A DNA stretch of 11,044 bases, from positions 1-11,044 of the forward strand of contig CADAPN010000096.1 in the NCBI GenBank assembly GCA_902789835.1. Direction: 5' to 3'. This document shows, piece by piece, positions 1 through 5,486 of the stretch. The first letter of the stretch is position 1, and every line of letters begins with the position of its first letter. The stretch comes from Oscillospiraceae bacterium (GTDB taxonomy: Bacteria; Bacillota_A; Clostridia; Oscillospirales; Oscillospiraceae). The notes below the pieces were generated by a model, which was not told the DNA's origin, ran no database searches, and was given only the letters and a program-made list of their open reading frames with translations. A program made the translations under genes and the position numbers.

Positions 1-692
1 CCGGCAAAGTAGGCCGCCAGATAAGCTGTGTCGATGCCCGCTATGGCGGCGTCCGCCAGGCTCAGCACCGCCGAACCGAACAGGGCCGGAATCGCCAGCA
101 GCATGCCGAAGCGAATGGCATAGCTTTTCTGAAAGTTCTCTGCCTCCGCGCAGGTCACCGTCAGGGCCAGTCTGCTTAGCCCCGGGATGACGGCTACCGC
201 CTGACAGATGCCGATGAGCAGGGCATCGGTGATCTGCATTCTTCCGAGGCCTTTCTTCCCGGGGATCATTCTCTCGGCCACAAACAGGACCGCACCGTTG
301 AGGAGGAACATGGCGCCGACAAAGGTCGTGCTGGTCCAGAGCGAGAAGTACATCTTCCGAAACGGAACCATAAACAGCAGCGGGATCGTTGCCATCGCCA
401 GCATGAACAGCAGCCTTGCTTCGGGGAAGCGGTCGTCCTTCGACGCCGGTTTTCTGCTGAAGCCGGTCAGCATGGCCGTATCGCGGATCATGGCCGCGAG
501 GTCCTTTCGGTAGGCAAGAATGATGGCTGTCATCGCGGCAAACTCGCAGATGGCCTTCAGCATCAGATGCATCTGGGTCAGGTGCAGGTCAAACAGTTTG
601 TTCACCACGGCAAGATGCCCGCTGCCGGACAGTGCCAGCATCTCGGTCAGGGCATAGATAATACCGGCCGTGATGGCATTGGCGATCGACAT
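1..692 (-). CDS. UppP/BacA-like undecaprenyl-diphosphatase, divergent, 3' end beyond window
   Basis: This is an integral membrane protein of the UppP (BacA) family. The family dephosphorylates undecaprenyl pyrophosphate to recycle the lipid carrier for peptidoglycan and other wall polymers. About 230 residues are visible with no stop before the window edge; family members are usually about 260-280 residues, so only the C-terminus is missing. Motif 1 (residues about 12-27) reads IYALTEMLALSGSGHL and keeps the second Glu, the first Ser and the His. However, the first Glu of the family's E-x-x-x-E is Tyr, and the SS of SSTGH is SG. Motif 2 (about 168-176) reads PGLSRLALT and keeps P, G, S, R and T of PGxSRSxxT, but the second Ser is Leu. 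The start is the ATG at 692, seven bases after GGAAGG. It has its own promoter (726-754). Family membership is clear from these motifs; full catalytic activity is uncertain. Confidence 0.8.
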   Translation of the reverse strand, partial: MSIANAITAGIIYALTEMLALSGSGHLAVVNKLFDLHLTQMHLMLKAICEFAAMTAIILAYRKDLAAMIRDTAMLTGFSRKPASKDDRFPEARLLFMLAMATIPLLFMVPFRKMYFSLWTSTTFVGAMFLLNGAVLFVAERMIPGKKGLGRMQITDALLIGICQAVAVIPGLSRLALTVTCAEAENFQKSYAIRFGMLLAIPALFGSAVLSLADAAIAGIDTAYLAAYFA

Positions 693-725
693 GCTGTCAC
701 CTTCCCTTCCGCAAAATTACAGGAT

Positions 726-754
726 ATTGTATCACAATCGGCCCGGAAATACAA
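726..754 (-). promoter_or_regulatory. sigma-A-type promoter of the uppP-like gene
   Basis: Read on the minus strand, a -35 box TTGTAT (749-754) is separated by exactly 17 bp from a -10 box TACAAT (726-731). This places transcription start about 25-30 nt before the ATG at 692. It is the only good promoter between this gene and the AAA+ gene upstream. Confidence 0.65.
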
Positions 755-758
755 GAGC

Positions 759-787
759 GCATGCAGAGCGCCTCCGTGCCTGCATGC
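759..787 (-). terminator. hairpin after the AAA+ ATPase gene (weak terminator candidate)
   Basis: An 8-bp perfect inverted repeat, GCATGCAG (759-766) against CTGCATGC (780-787), lies 23 nt after the AAA+ stop. The sequence following it on the minus strand (GCTCTTGTATTTC) has only a modest T content, so termination may be partial or factor-assisted. The hairpin ends 4 bp before the -35 box of the uppP-like gene. Confidence 0.4.
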
Positions 788-809
788 GCCGGGATCCTGT
801 ATTCTTCTT

Positions 810-2342
810 TCAGTCTTCCGCTTTTTTCGTTTTTCTTGTCTTCTTCGGCTCCTGCGCTTTCTCCGGTTCCGCTTTCTTTTCGGGCTCCTGCGGCTCTGCC
901 GGTTTGTCCGTCTCTTCCGTCTCCTCTTCATCCCGGAGATCCTGCGGCAGCACCGTCACCAGGTCCTCCTTGCTCGGGTTCTCCATGGCGGCCACGCGGT
1001 TGGACTGGCGCACGATCATGTCCTCAAAGCAGTTGCGGACATCGCGGCCGTTTCCGAAGTTCTCATCCCGCTCTTCATACAGCTGGGTAAACATCTTCAG
1101 GGCTTCCGCATCCGCTTCCGGCGTCAGCGTGTAGCTGTTCTTTCTGCACTGGATCCGGAAGATCTCCATCAGCTGTTCGCCGTTATAGTCCGGGAAGTAG
1201 AAATAGCGGTTAAACCGGCTTTCCAGGCCCGGGTTCGAGGTGATGAAGCCCTCCATCGGTCCGGTGTAGCCGGCGACGATGACCACCAGGTCCTTCCGAT
1301 GATCCTCCATGGCCTTCAGCAGGGTCTCGATCGCTTCGCGGCCGAAATCGTTCTCGCCGCCGGAGGAAAGCGAATAGGCCTCATCGATGAACAGGACACC
1401 GCCCAGCGCCGACTGGATGACCTCCTGCGTTTTCAGCGCCGTCTGGCCGACATAGCCGGCCACCAGGCCCGAACGGTCCACCTCGATCAGCTGTCCCTTG
1501 CTCAGCACGCCGATGGCCGCATACAGGCCGCTGACCAGCCGCGCCACCGTCGTCTTGCCCGTGCCGGGGTTGCCGAGGAACACCATATGAAAGCTCATCG
1601 GCGGCACCGGCAGGTCATTCTCCTCACGCAGCTTGCGGACCTTGACCAGGTTCATCAGGTTCTTGACCTCTTTTTTGACGGTTTCCAGGCCGACGAGAGA
1701 GTTCAGCTCTTCCATCAGCTCGTCAAAGTTCGGCTTCTCGGGCTCTTTCTCCTCTGTCTTGGCGCTGTTCTTCGCGCCACCGCCCGCAGGCTGTGCCTGC
1801 TGGGTATGTTTTTCGATAAAGCTCGGCTCGCCGCTGGTCACATAGTCCAGCGGGTTCAGGCCTTCCCTGGTTTTTTTCACACCCGTCGTGTCACAGATCG
1901 CCGTCAGCTTATCCGTGCACTCGGTGATATACTCCGCCTCGGCATAGGTGACATCGTCATCCACCGCCGCAAGGTAAAGCAGGATGTTCGTCGTCATCCG
2001 GATGAAGGTCCGGGACGTCTCGGTCCCCCGCTTGACGTCCTTTTCGGCCAGATTCCAGAAAAAGACCGGCGGCAGGAACATCTCGTCATTGCATACCGAG
2101 CCCGTCAGGTTCCAGAGCAGCCATTTCGGCTGCGGACGGCCGCGGGAATAGATCTGGTTTGCCATCGCGACATGGCGTTCTCCGATGCCGCCGGCACGGC
2201 TCCAGAGCTGCAGGGCGCACTTGGTCATAAAGTCGTCCAGCTCCGGCGCCAGCGAATTGCTGTCGATCCGGTAAAAGGCATCGGTATTGGCCAGATAGAT
2301 TTTGTGGAAATCCTCGGGACTGCGGTTCCAGGTAGTCGGCAT
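810..2342 (-). CDS. CbxX/CfxQ-family (SpoVK-like) AAA+ ATPase with helical N-terminal domain
   Basis: A 510-residue cytoplasmic AAA+ ATPase. Residues about 1-155 are predicted helical; the stretch around 118-145 (LLYLAAVDDDVTYAEAEYI) resembles TerB-like/EF-hand-like acidic helical domains, but this is a weak call. A charged linker follows (about 180-205), then the AAA+ core: Walker A GNPGTGKT (257-264), Walker B VLFIDEAY (316-323), the NPGLESRF arginine-finger region (370-377) and a sensor-2-like NGRDVRN (431-437). This order is typical of CbxX/CfxQ, the family of Rubisco activase CbbX and sporulation protein SpoVK. The tail (470-510) is rich in E, K and P. The start ATG at 2342 has a GGAGG seven bases upstream. 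The frame stays open far upstream across rsmE, but nothing there resembles the family and the promoter lies at 2385-2413. The gene appears monocistronic. Its substrate is unknown; protein remodelling is inferred from the family. Confidence 0.88.
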   Translation of the reverse strand: MPTTWNRSPEDFHKIYLANTDAFYRIDSNSLAPELDDFMTKCALQLWSRAGGIGERHVAMANQIYSRGRPQPKWLLWNLTGSVCNDEMFLPPVFFWNLAEKDVKRGTETSRTFIRMTTNILLYLAAVDDDVTYAEAEYITECTDKLTAICDTTGVKKTREGLNPLDYVTSGEPSFIEKHTQQAQPAGGGAKNSAKTEEKEPEKPNFDELMEELNSLVGLETVKKEVKNLMNLVKVRKLREENDLPVPPMSFHMVFLGNPGTGKTTVARLVSGLYAAIGVLSKGQLIEVDRSGLVAGYVGQTALKTQEVIQSALGGVLFIDEAYSLSSGGENDFGREAIETLLKAMEDHRKDLVVIVAGYTGPMEGFITSNPGLESRFNRYFYFPDYNGEQLMEIFRIQCRKNSYTLTPEADAEALKMFTQLYEERDENFGNGRDVRNCFEDMIVRQSNRVAAMENPSKEDLVTVLPQDLRDEEETEETDKPAEPQEPEKKAEPEKAQEPKKTRKTKKAED

Positions 2343-2384
2343 GATATCTTGCCTCCGTTTTCCTTGTGATTTTGTTGTCTTTCT

Positions 2385-2413
2385 ATTATATGCCAGCTCC
2401 TGCCTCCCGTCAA
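2385..2413 (-). promoter_or_regulatory. near-consensus sigma-A promoter of the AAA+ gene
   Basis: Minus-strand -35 TTGACG (2408-2413), a 17-bp spacer and a perfect -10 TATAAT (2385-2390). The expected transcript starts near 2378, giving a leader of about 36 nt. It lies back to back with the rsmE promoter; the two -35 boxes are about 10 bp apart. Confidence 0.85.
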
Positions 2414-2422
2414 GAAAGGAAC

Positions 2423-2451
2423 TTGCAAAGCAATGGAAAATGTGCCATAAT
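2423..2451 (+). promoter_or_regulatory. sigma-A-type promoter of rsmE
   Basis: Plus-strand -35 TTGCAA (2423-2428), a 17-bp spacer and -10 CATAAT (2446-2451), 29 nt before the rsmE start. The predicted leader is about 22 nt and contains the G-rich ribosome binding site. Confidence 0.75.
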
Positions 2452-2480
2452 ACCAAAGCAGAAGAAGGGGGGCGAACCGC

Positions 2481-3215
2481 ATGGCGCGTTTTTTCATGGC
2501 GGGCACGAATCTTTTCGGCAGTCCGACGGCCATCATCCGCGGCCGGGATGCCGAGCATATCCATGTTCTGCGCATTCGTCCGGGCGAGGATGTCGTCATC
2601 TGTGACACCGAGGGCAGCGATTATAAATGCCGTCTGGTCCGTTCGGATAAGGAAGAGGCCGAGCTCGAGGTTCTTGAGGTCGTTCCCTGCAAGGGCGAAC
2701 CCTCCGTCGCGGTCACCGTGCTCTGCGGCCTTCCGAAGGGCGACCGCGTGGACTACATCATTCAGAAATCCGTGGAAGCCGGTGCGCATGACATTGTTTT
2801 CTTTCTCTCCTCCCGCTGTGTCGCCAGGCCCAGCGACCCCTATAAAAAGCTGGAGCGCTGGAACCGGATCAGCGAGGAGGCCGCCAAGCAGTCCGGGCGC
2901 GGCATCATCCCCTCTGTGACCTGGGCCGAGGATTACGGTGAGGTGCTGAACACGGCCGTTCATACCGACCTTCCTCTTTTCATGTATGAAACCGGAGAGC
3001 GGGAAGCGCTGAGCAGCGTGCTGGAGGCACGGAAGGACATCCGCACCGCTGCTGTCATCACCGGTCCGGAGGGCGGCTTTGAGGCCTTTGAAGCCGACCT
3101 TGCCCGCATAGCCGGTCTTCACATCTGCTCCATGGGCGAGCGCATTCTCCGCTGTGAGACAGCACCTGTCGTGGCTGTGACCGCGCTCATGTACGCCACC
3201 GGCAACCTGAGCTGA
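2481..3215 (+). CDS. rsmE: 16S rRNA (uracil(1498)-N3)-methyltransferase RsmE
   Basis: A 244-residue SPOUT-class methyltransferase that uses S-adenosylmethionine to methylate N3 of U1498 in helix 44 of 16S rRNA, acting on the assembled 30S subunit. The N-terminal PUA-like region (about 1-70) includes the pattern DAEHIHVLRIRPGED (23-37). The C-terminal trefoil-knot domain carries EEAAKQSGR (132-140), the SAM-loop motif GPEGGF (195-200) and the hallmark SMGERILRCETA (217-228). The length is normal for the family. The start ATG at 2481 follows a GGGGGG tract at suitable spacing and leads directly into the conserved M-x-R-F-F beginning. In many Firmicutes rsmE follows prmA; here it stands alone with its own promoter, divergent from the AAA+ gene. 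Confidence 0.96.
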   Translation: MARFFMAGTNLFGSPTAIIRGRDAEHIHVLRIRPGEDVVICDTEGSDYKCRLVRSDKEEAELEVLEVVPCKGEPSVAVTVLCGLPKGDRVDYIIQKSVEAGAHDIVFFLSSRCVARPSDPYKKLERWNRISEEAAKQSGRGIIPSVTWAEDYGEVLNTAVHTDLPLFMYETGEREALSSVLEARKDIRTAAVITGPEGGFEAFEADLARIAGLHICSMGERILRCETAPVVAVTALMYATGNLS

Positions 3216-3251
3216 CGCCCTCCGCGCACTGTTTCCGATATGTAAACACTT

Positions 3252-3279
3252 GGAACCGGGACTTGTAAATCCCGGTTCC
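3252..3279 (+). terminator. perfect 10-bp hairpin after rsmE, overlapping the next promoter
   Basis: GGAACCGGGA (3252-3261) and TCCCGGTTCC (3270-3279) form a perfect 10-bp stem with an 8-nt loop, 37 nt after the rsmE stop. Only a poor T tract follows (TTATGTTAG), so it is a weak intrinsic terminator at best. The -35 box and spacer of the rodA-like gene lie inside its loop and 3' arm. Confidence 0.5.
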
Positions 3280-3291
3280 TTATGTTAGAAT
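3263..3291 (+). promoter_or_regulatory. sigma-A-type promoter of the SEDS (rodA-like) gene
   Basis: -35 TTGTAA (3263-3268), a 17-bp spacer and -10 TAGAAT (3286-3291). The transcript would start near 3298, about 45 nt before the CTG start at 3344. The promoter is embedded in the inverted repeat at 3252-3279. Confidence 0.65.
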
Positions 3292-3330
3292 GTCTTGCTT
3301 TCAGGGAAAGCATCGATCTGACAGGGAAAG

Positions 3331-3346
3331 GCGGTGATGTCATCTG
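3331..3346 (+). promoter_or_regulatory. strong ribosome binding site placed for a CTG start
   Basis: AAGGCGGTGA (3329-3338) is a near-complete Shine-Dalgarno sequence. The spacing to CTG (3344-3346) is ideal. The ATG at 3337 is too close to use it, and the in-frame ATG at 3371 is more than 30 nt away. This is the basis for the CTG start call. Confidence 0.55.
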
Positions 3347-4492
3347 AAGAGACTGAAAATCTATACCAAGATGTTCTTTGAACGTGCAGATATCTTTCTC
3401 CTTGTCATGTGCCTGATCTGTTCTCTGTTTGGGATCTATATGGTGCGCATCGCCACGATTGCCATGGAGGCCTCCGGCTGGGTCGACAGCTCGGTCAAAT
3501 GCGTCATTGTTCAGGTCTTTTCCCTGTTTCTCGGTCTGGCCGCCTTTGTTGTGCTCACCTTCATCGATGCCGACCTGCTGGGCGAGCAGTGGAAGCTGCT
3601 CTGCGTCATCAACATTCTCCTTCTGGTCGCCCTGGTCATCTTCGGTCAGGACAGCGGCACCGGCAACAAGAGCTGGATTCGCTTTGCCGGCATCGGCGTT
3701 CAGCCCTCTGAGATCATCAAGGTCATCTACATCATTGTCTCTGCCAAGCAGATGACCTGGCTGAAGGAATACCGCGACATCAACTCTGTCGTCTCTGTCG
3801 CGGAGATGGCCGGTCACTTTGTCATCATCTTCGGTCTGATCGTGGTTGTCTCCTCTGACCTCGGAAGCGCCGCCATCATCCTTTTGATCTTCCTCTCGAT
3901 GTTTTTTGCCATCGGGGTCCGCATGTACTGGTTTGCCCTGGGCGGCGCCGCCGTTGCCGCGGCCATTCCCCTGCTCTGGACATACTTTCTGAAGGACTAT
4001 CAGAAGAAGCGCCTGATCGCGCCCTATGATCCTTCCATCGACCCGGACGGCTGGGGCATCACCTGGCAGACGACCCAGAGCAAGCTGACGCTGGCCTCGG
4101 GCAGGCTGACCGGGGTGGATGCGGAGCACCGCGCCACCGTCTTTACCGGAAAGCATACCGACTTTATCTTCTCCTGCGTGGGGGAAGAGTTCGGCATGAT
4201 CGGCTGCATCATCGTCATCGTTCTGCTGCTGATCATCATGGTGCACATTGTCCGCGTCGGTCTGAAGGCCGGCCGTACCTTTGATATGCTGATCTGCATC
4301 GGTGTCGGCTCTGCGGTTGCCTTCCAGACCTTTATCAACATCGGCATGTGCATCGGCATCACCCCCGTCATCGGCATTACGCTCCCCTTTTTCAGCTATG
4401 GGGGCTCATCGATGGTGACGATGTTTGCCGCCATGGGCCTCGTCTCCGGTGTCAAATTCAAGCTCAAGCCTGAGCTTTTCTCCATCCACTGA
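3344..4492 (+). CDS. RodA/FtsW-type SEDS peptidoglycan glycosyltransferase
   Basis: A polytopic membrane protein (about ten hydrophobic segments) of the SEDS family, which polymerises lipid II into glycan strands together with a class B penicillin-binding protein. Numbering from the first ATG (3371), it carries GNKSWIRFAGIGVQPSE (98-114), the conserved HTDFIF loop with its likely catalytic Asp (264), GEEFGMIG (271-278), NIGMCIGITPVIGITLPF (323-340) and the hallmark FSYGGSS (341-347). The RLIAPYDPSIDP stretch (214-225) favours RodA over FtsW. The first ATG has no ribosome binding site. A CTG at 3344, nine codons upstream in frame, lies six bases after AAGGCGGTGA, which matches the anti-Shine-Dalgarno complement at 9 of 10 positions. 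It adds LKRLKIYTK, a plausible SEDS N-terminus, so I choose 3344. A conservative call would use 3371. No cognate PBP gene is adjacent. Confidence 0.92.
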   Translation: MKRLKIYTKMFFERADIFLLVMCLICSLFGIYMVRIATIAMEASGWVDSSVKCVIVQVFSLFLGLAAFVVLTFIDADLLGEQWKLLCVINILLLVALVIFGQDSGTGNKSWIRFAGIGVQPSEIIKVIYIIVSAKQMTWLKEYRDINSVVSVAEMAGHFVIIFGLIVVVSSDLGSAAIILLIFLSMFFAIGVRMYWFALGGAAVAAAIPLLWTYFLKDYQKKRLIAPYDPSIDPDGWGITWQTTQSKLTLASGRLTGVDAEHRATVFTGKHTDFIFSCVGEEFGMIGCIIVIVLLLIIMVHIVRVGLKAGRTFDMLICIGVGSAVAFQTFINIGMCIGITPVIGITLPFFSYGGSSMVTMFAAMGLVSGVKFKLKPELFSIH

Positions 4493-4498
4493 TCATCA

Positions 4499-4530
4499 CA
4501 GCCGCCGGGAAACCGGCGGCTGTTCCTTTT
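4499..4530 (+). terminator. intrinsic terminator of the SEDS gene
   Basis: CAGCCGCCGG (4499-4508) and CCGGCGGCTG (4513-4522) form a perfect 10-bp GC-rich stem closed by a GAAA tetraloop. TTCCTTTT follows. It begins 7 nt after the stop codon. Confidence 0.9.
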
Positions 4531-4534
4531 GGAA

Positions 4535-4567
4535 GACAAAGAAAATACCCGCTTCGAATGAAGCGGG
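4535..4567 (-). terminator. intrinsic terminator of the minus-strand RNA
   Basis: On the minus strand CCCGCTTC (4560-4567) pairs with GAAGCGGG (4548-4555) around a 4-nt loop. TATTTTCTTTGTC follows. The hairpin faces the rodA-like gene's terminator, separating the two convergent units. Confidence 0.85.
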
Positions 4568-4801
4568 AATATCAGTTGTACAATATGGTGCCATTGTACA
4601 TTTGCATCAGATTCACGATGTCGCGATCATCGCGGTCTGTGCGAAGTCGGTTTTCAGTCCTCTGACAAAAGTGGGAATTGCTAGAGGACTGTTGCTGCCC
4701 GAACAGCATGCCGGAATTTGGCCCCGGCGGCCTGCAAGTCAATTTACCTCGCAATTTCGGGTTAAGATGCCGACACATCAAGGGGTGACGCCCCTCATCG
4801 C
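4535..4801 (-). ncRNA. unidentified structured RNA, about 260 nt, own promoter and terminator
   Basis: This is an independent minus-strand transcription unit between two plus-strand genes. A consensus promoter (4809-4837) predicts a start near 4801, and an intrinsic terminator (4535-4567) ends it. No reading frame inside has a good ribosome binding site or protein-like composition. Base pairing seen by eye: a closing helix 4796-4801 with 4615-4620; a long-range 7-bp helix 4747-4753 with 4640-4646 (one G-U); hairpins 4781-4785/4791-4795, 4766-4769/4776-4779, 4710-4714/4724-4728, 4693-4697/4704-4708, a 9-bp stem 4655-4663/4683-4691 and 4622-4626/4630-4634. Outside the closed domain lies an 8-bp hairpin (4577-4584/4593-4600). 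I see none of the hallmarks of SRP RNA, RNase P RNA, tmRNA or T-boxes. 6S RNA cannot be excluded, but the fold looks branched rather than rod-like. Confidence 0.65.
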
Positions 4802-4808
4802 AAGGGGT

Positions 4809-4837
4809 AATATAGCACATTATGTGAACCGTGTCAA
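4809..4837 (-). promoter_or_regulatory. consensus sigma-A promoter of the structured RNA
   Basis: Minus-strand -35 TTGACA (4832-4837, perfect), a 17-bp spacer and -10 TATATT (4809-4814). It is among the strongest promoters in the window, as expected for an abundant non-coding RNA. The stretch from here to 4953 is AT-rich and holds no recognisable gene. Confidence 0.85.
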
Positions 4838-4953
4838 GCATTATTACTACATTTCATAATTTATTCATAATTGATTTATCTATTTTGCTGAAACCCGCCC
4901 CCGCCTGCCGTCTTTCACCGTCTTTTTCTCCGTCATATCACGGCTGAGGCCTC

Positions 4954-4982
4954 TTGACTTTTTCATCCCGAAAAGGCATAAT
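4954..4982 (+). promoter_or_regulatory. sigma-A-type promoter of the GtrA-family gene
   Basis: -35 TTGACT (4954-4959), a 17-bp spacer and -10 CATAAT (4977-4982), 33 nt before the ATG. The predicted start of transcription is near 4989. Confidence 0.75.
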
Positions 4983-5015
4983 GGCGCTGTTATCAAACAG
5001 GAAAGCTGGTTTGTC

Positions 5016-5468
5016 ATGAATGAAAAAGCCGAGCTCTGGCGCTCGCTGAAGTTTCTGTTCTTTTCCGTCTCGGCCGGGATCATCGAAATTGCCGCATTTG
5101 CGCTTTTGAATGAGACGCTCGGCTGGCCGTACTGGCCCTGCTATCTGATTGCCCTGGTTCTGTCGGTCCTCTGGAACTTTACGCTGAACCGCCGCTATAC
5201 CTTCCGCTCGGCAAACAATGTCCCCGTGGCCATGGCGAAAGTCTTTCTCTTCTATCTGGTCTTCACCCCGGCCAGCACGCTGCTCGGCAACTGGCTGGCT
5301 GAAGGGCTTGGATGGAACGAGTACCTGGTTACGGGGATCAACATGGTGCTGAACTTTGTCCTGGAATTCCTCTATGACCGCTTCTTCGTGTTCGGAGACA
5401 GCCTGGACACCAACAGCCTCGCAAAAAAGGAAGCTGCCCAAAAGACGGAAAAAAAGACCGCTGGCTGA
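5016..5468 (+). CDS. GtrA-family small membrane protein
   Basis: A 150-residue membrane protein of the GtrA/DPMS-synthesis family (PF04138 type). It has four predicted transmembrane segments (about 11-31, 41-58, 73-95, 103-120) arranged as two similar halves. The first half ends in NFTLNRRYTF (54-63) and the second in the related NFVLEFLYDRFFVF (113-126), the internal duplication typical of the family. Members are thought to help move or present polyprenyl-linked sugars for cell-surface glycosylation; the substrate here is unknown. The tail (about 130-150) is lysine-rich and cytoplasmic. The start ATG at 5016 follows AGGAAAG at a rather long spacing. The gene is monocistronic, with its own promoter, and its stop codon lies within the terminator hairpin. 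No glycosyltransferase gene is adjacent, which is unusual, since partners are often neighbours. Confidence 0.88.
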   Translation: MNEKAELWRSLKFLFFSVSAGIIEIAAFALLNETLGWPYWPCYLIALVLSVLWNFTLNRRYTFRSANNVPVAMAKVFLFYLVFTPASTLLGNWLAEGLGWNEYLVTGINMVLNFVLEFLYDRFFVFGDSLDTNSLAKKEAAQKTEKKTAG

Positions 5469-5486
5469 AGAGCCAGCGGTTTTTTT
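5457..5486. terminator. bidirectional terminator between the GtrA gene and the hexokinase gene
   Basis: ACCGCTGGCT (5457-5466) pairs perfectly with AGCCAGCGGT (5471-5480). A seven-T run follows on the plus strand (5480-5486). On the minus strand the hairpin is followed by CTTTTTTTCC, so it can serve both convergent genes. The GtrA stop codon (5466-5468) is in the stem-loop, and the T run reaches the hexokinase stop at 5486. Confidence 0.92.

Noticed and set aside
567..2369. 600-codon open frame on the plus strand opposite the AAA+ gene
   Set aside because: It is a shadow produced by biased third-codon positions. It has low-complexity Leu/Arg/Phe content and no motif, and spans the gap and promoter of the opposite-strand genes.
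2343..3122. Upstream extension of the AAA+ reading frame to a 770-residue protein
   Set aside because: The extension runs antisense through rsmE, has no resemblance to AAA+ proteins, and bypasses a near-consensus promoter and a good ribosome binding site at the 510-residue start.
4572..4841. 89-codon minus-strand frame (and a 144-codon plus-strand frame) in the rodA-gtrA gap
   Set aside because: The minus-strand frame starts upstream of the predicted transcript start, within the promoter. Neither has protein-like composition. The region is better explained as a structured RNA.
4880..5083. 67-codon minus-strand frame overlapping the gtrA start
   Set aside because: It has no ribosome binding site or family resemblance, and conflicts with the well-supported gtrA promoter and start on the plus strand.
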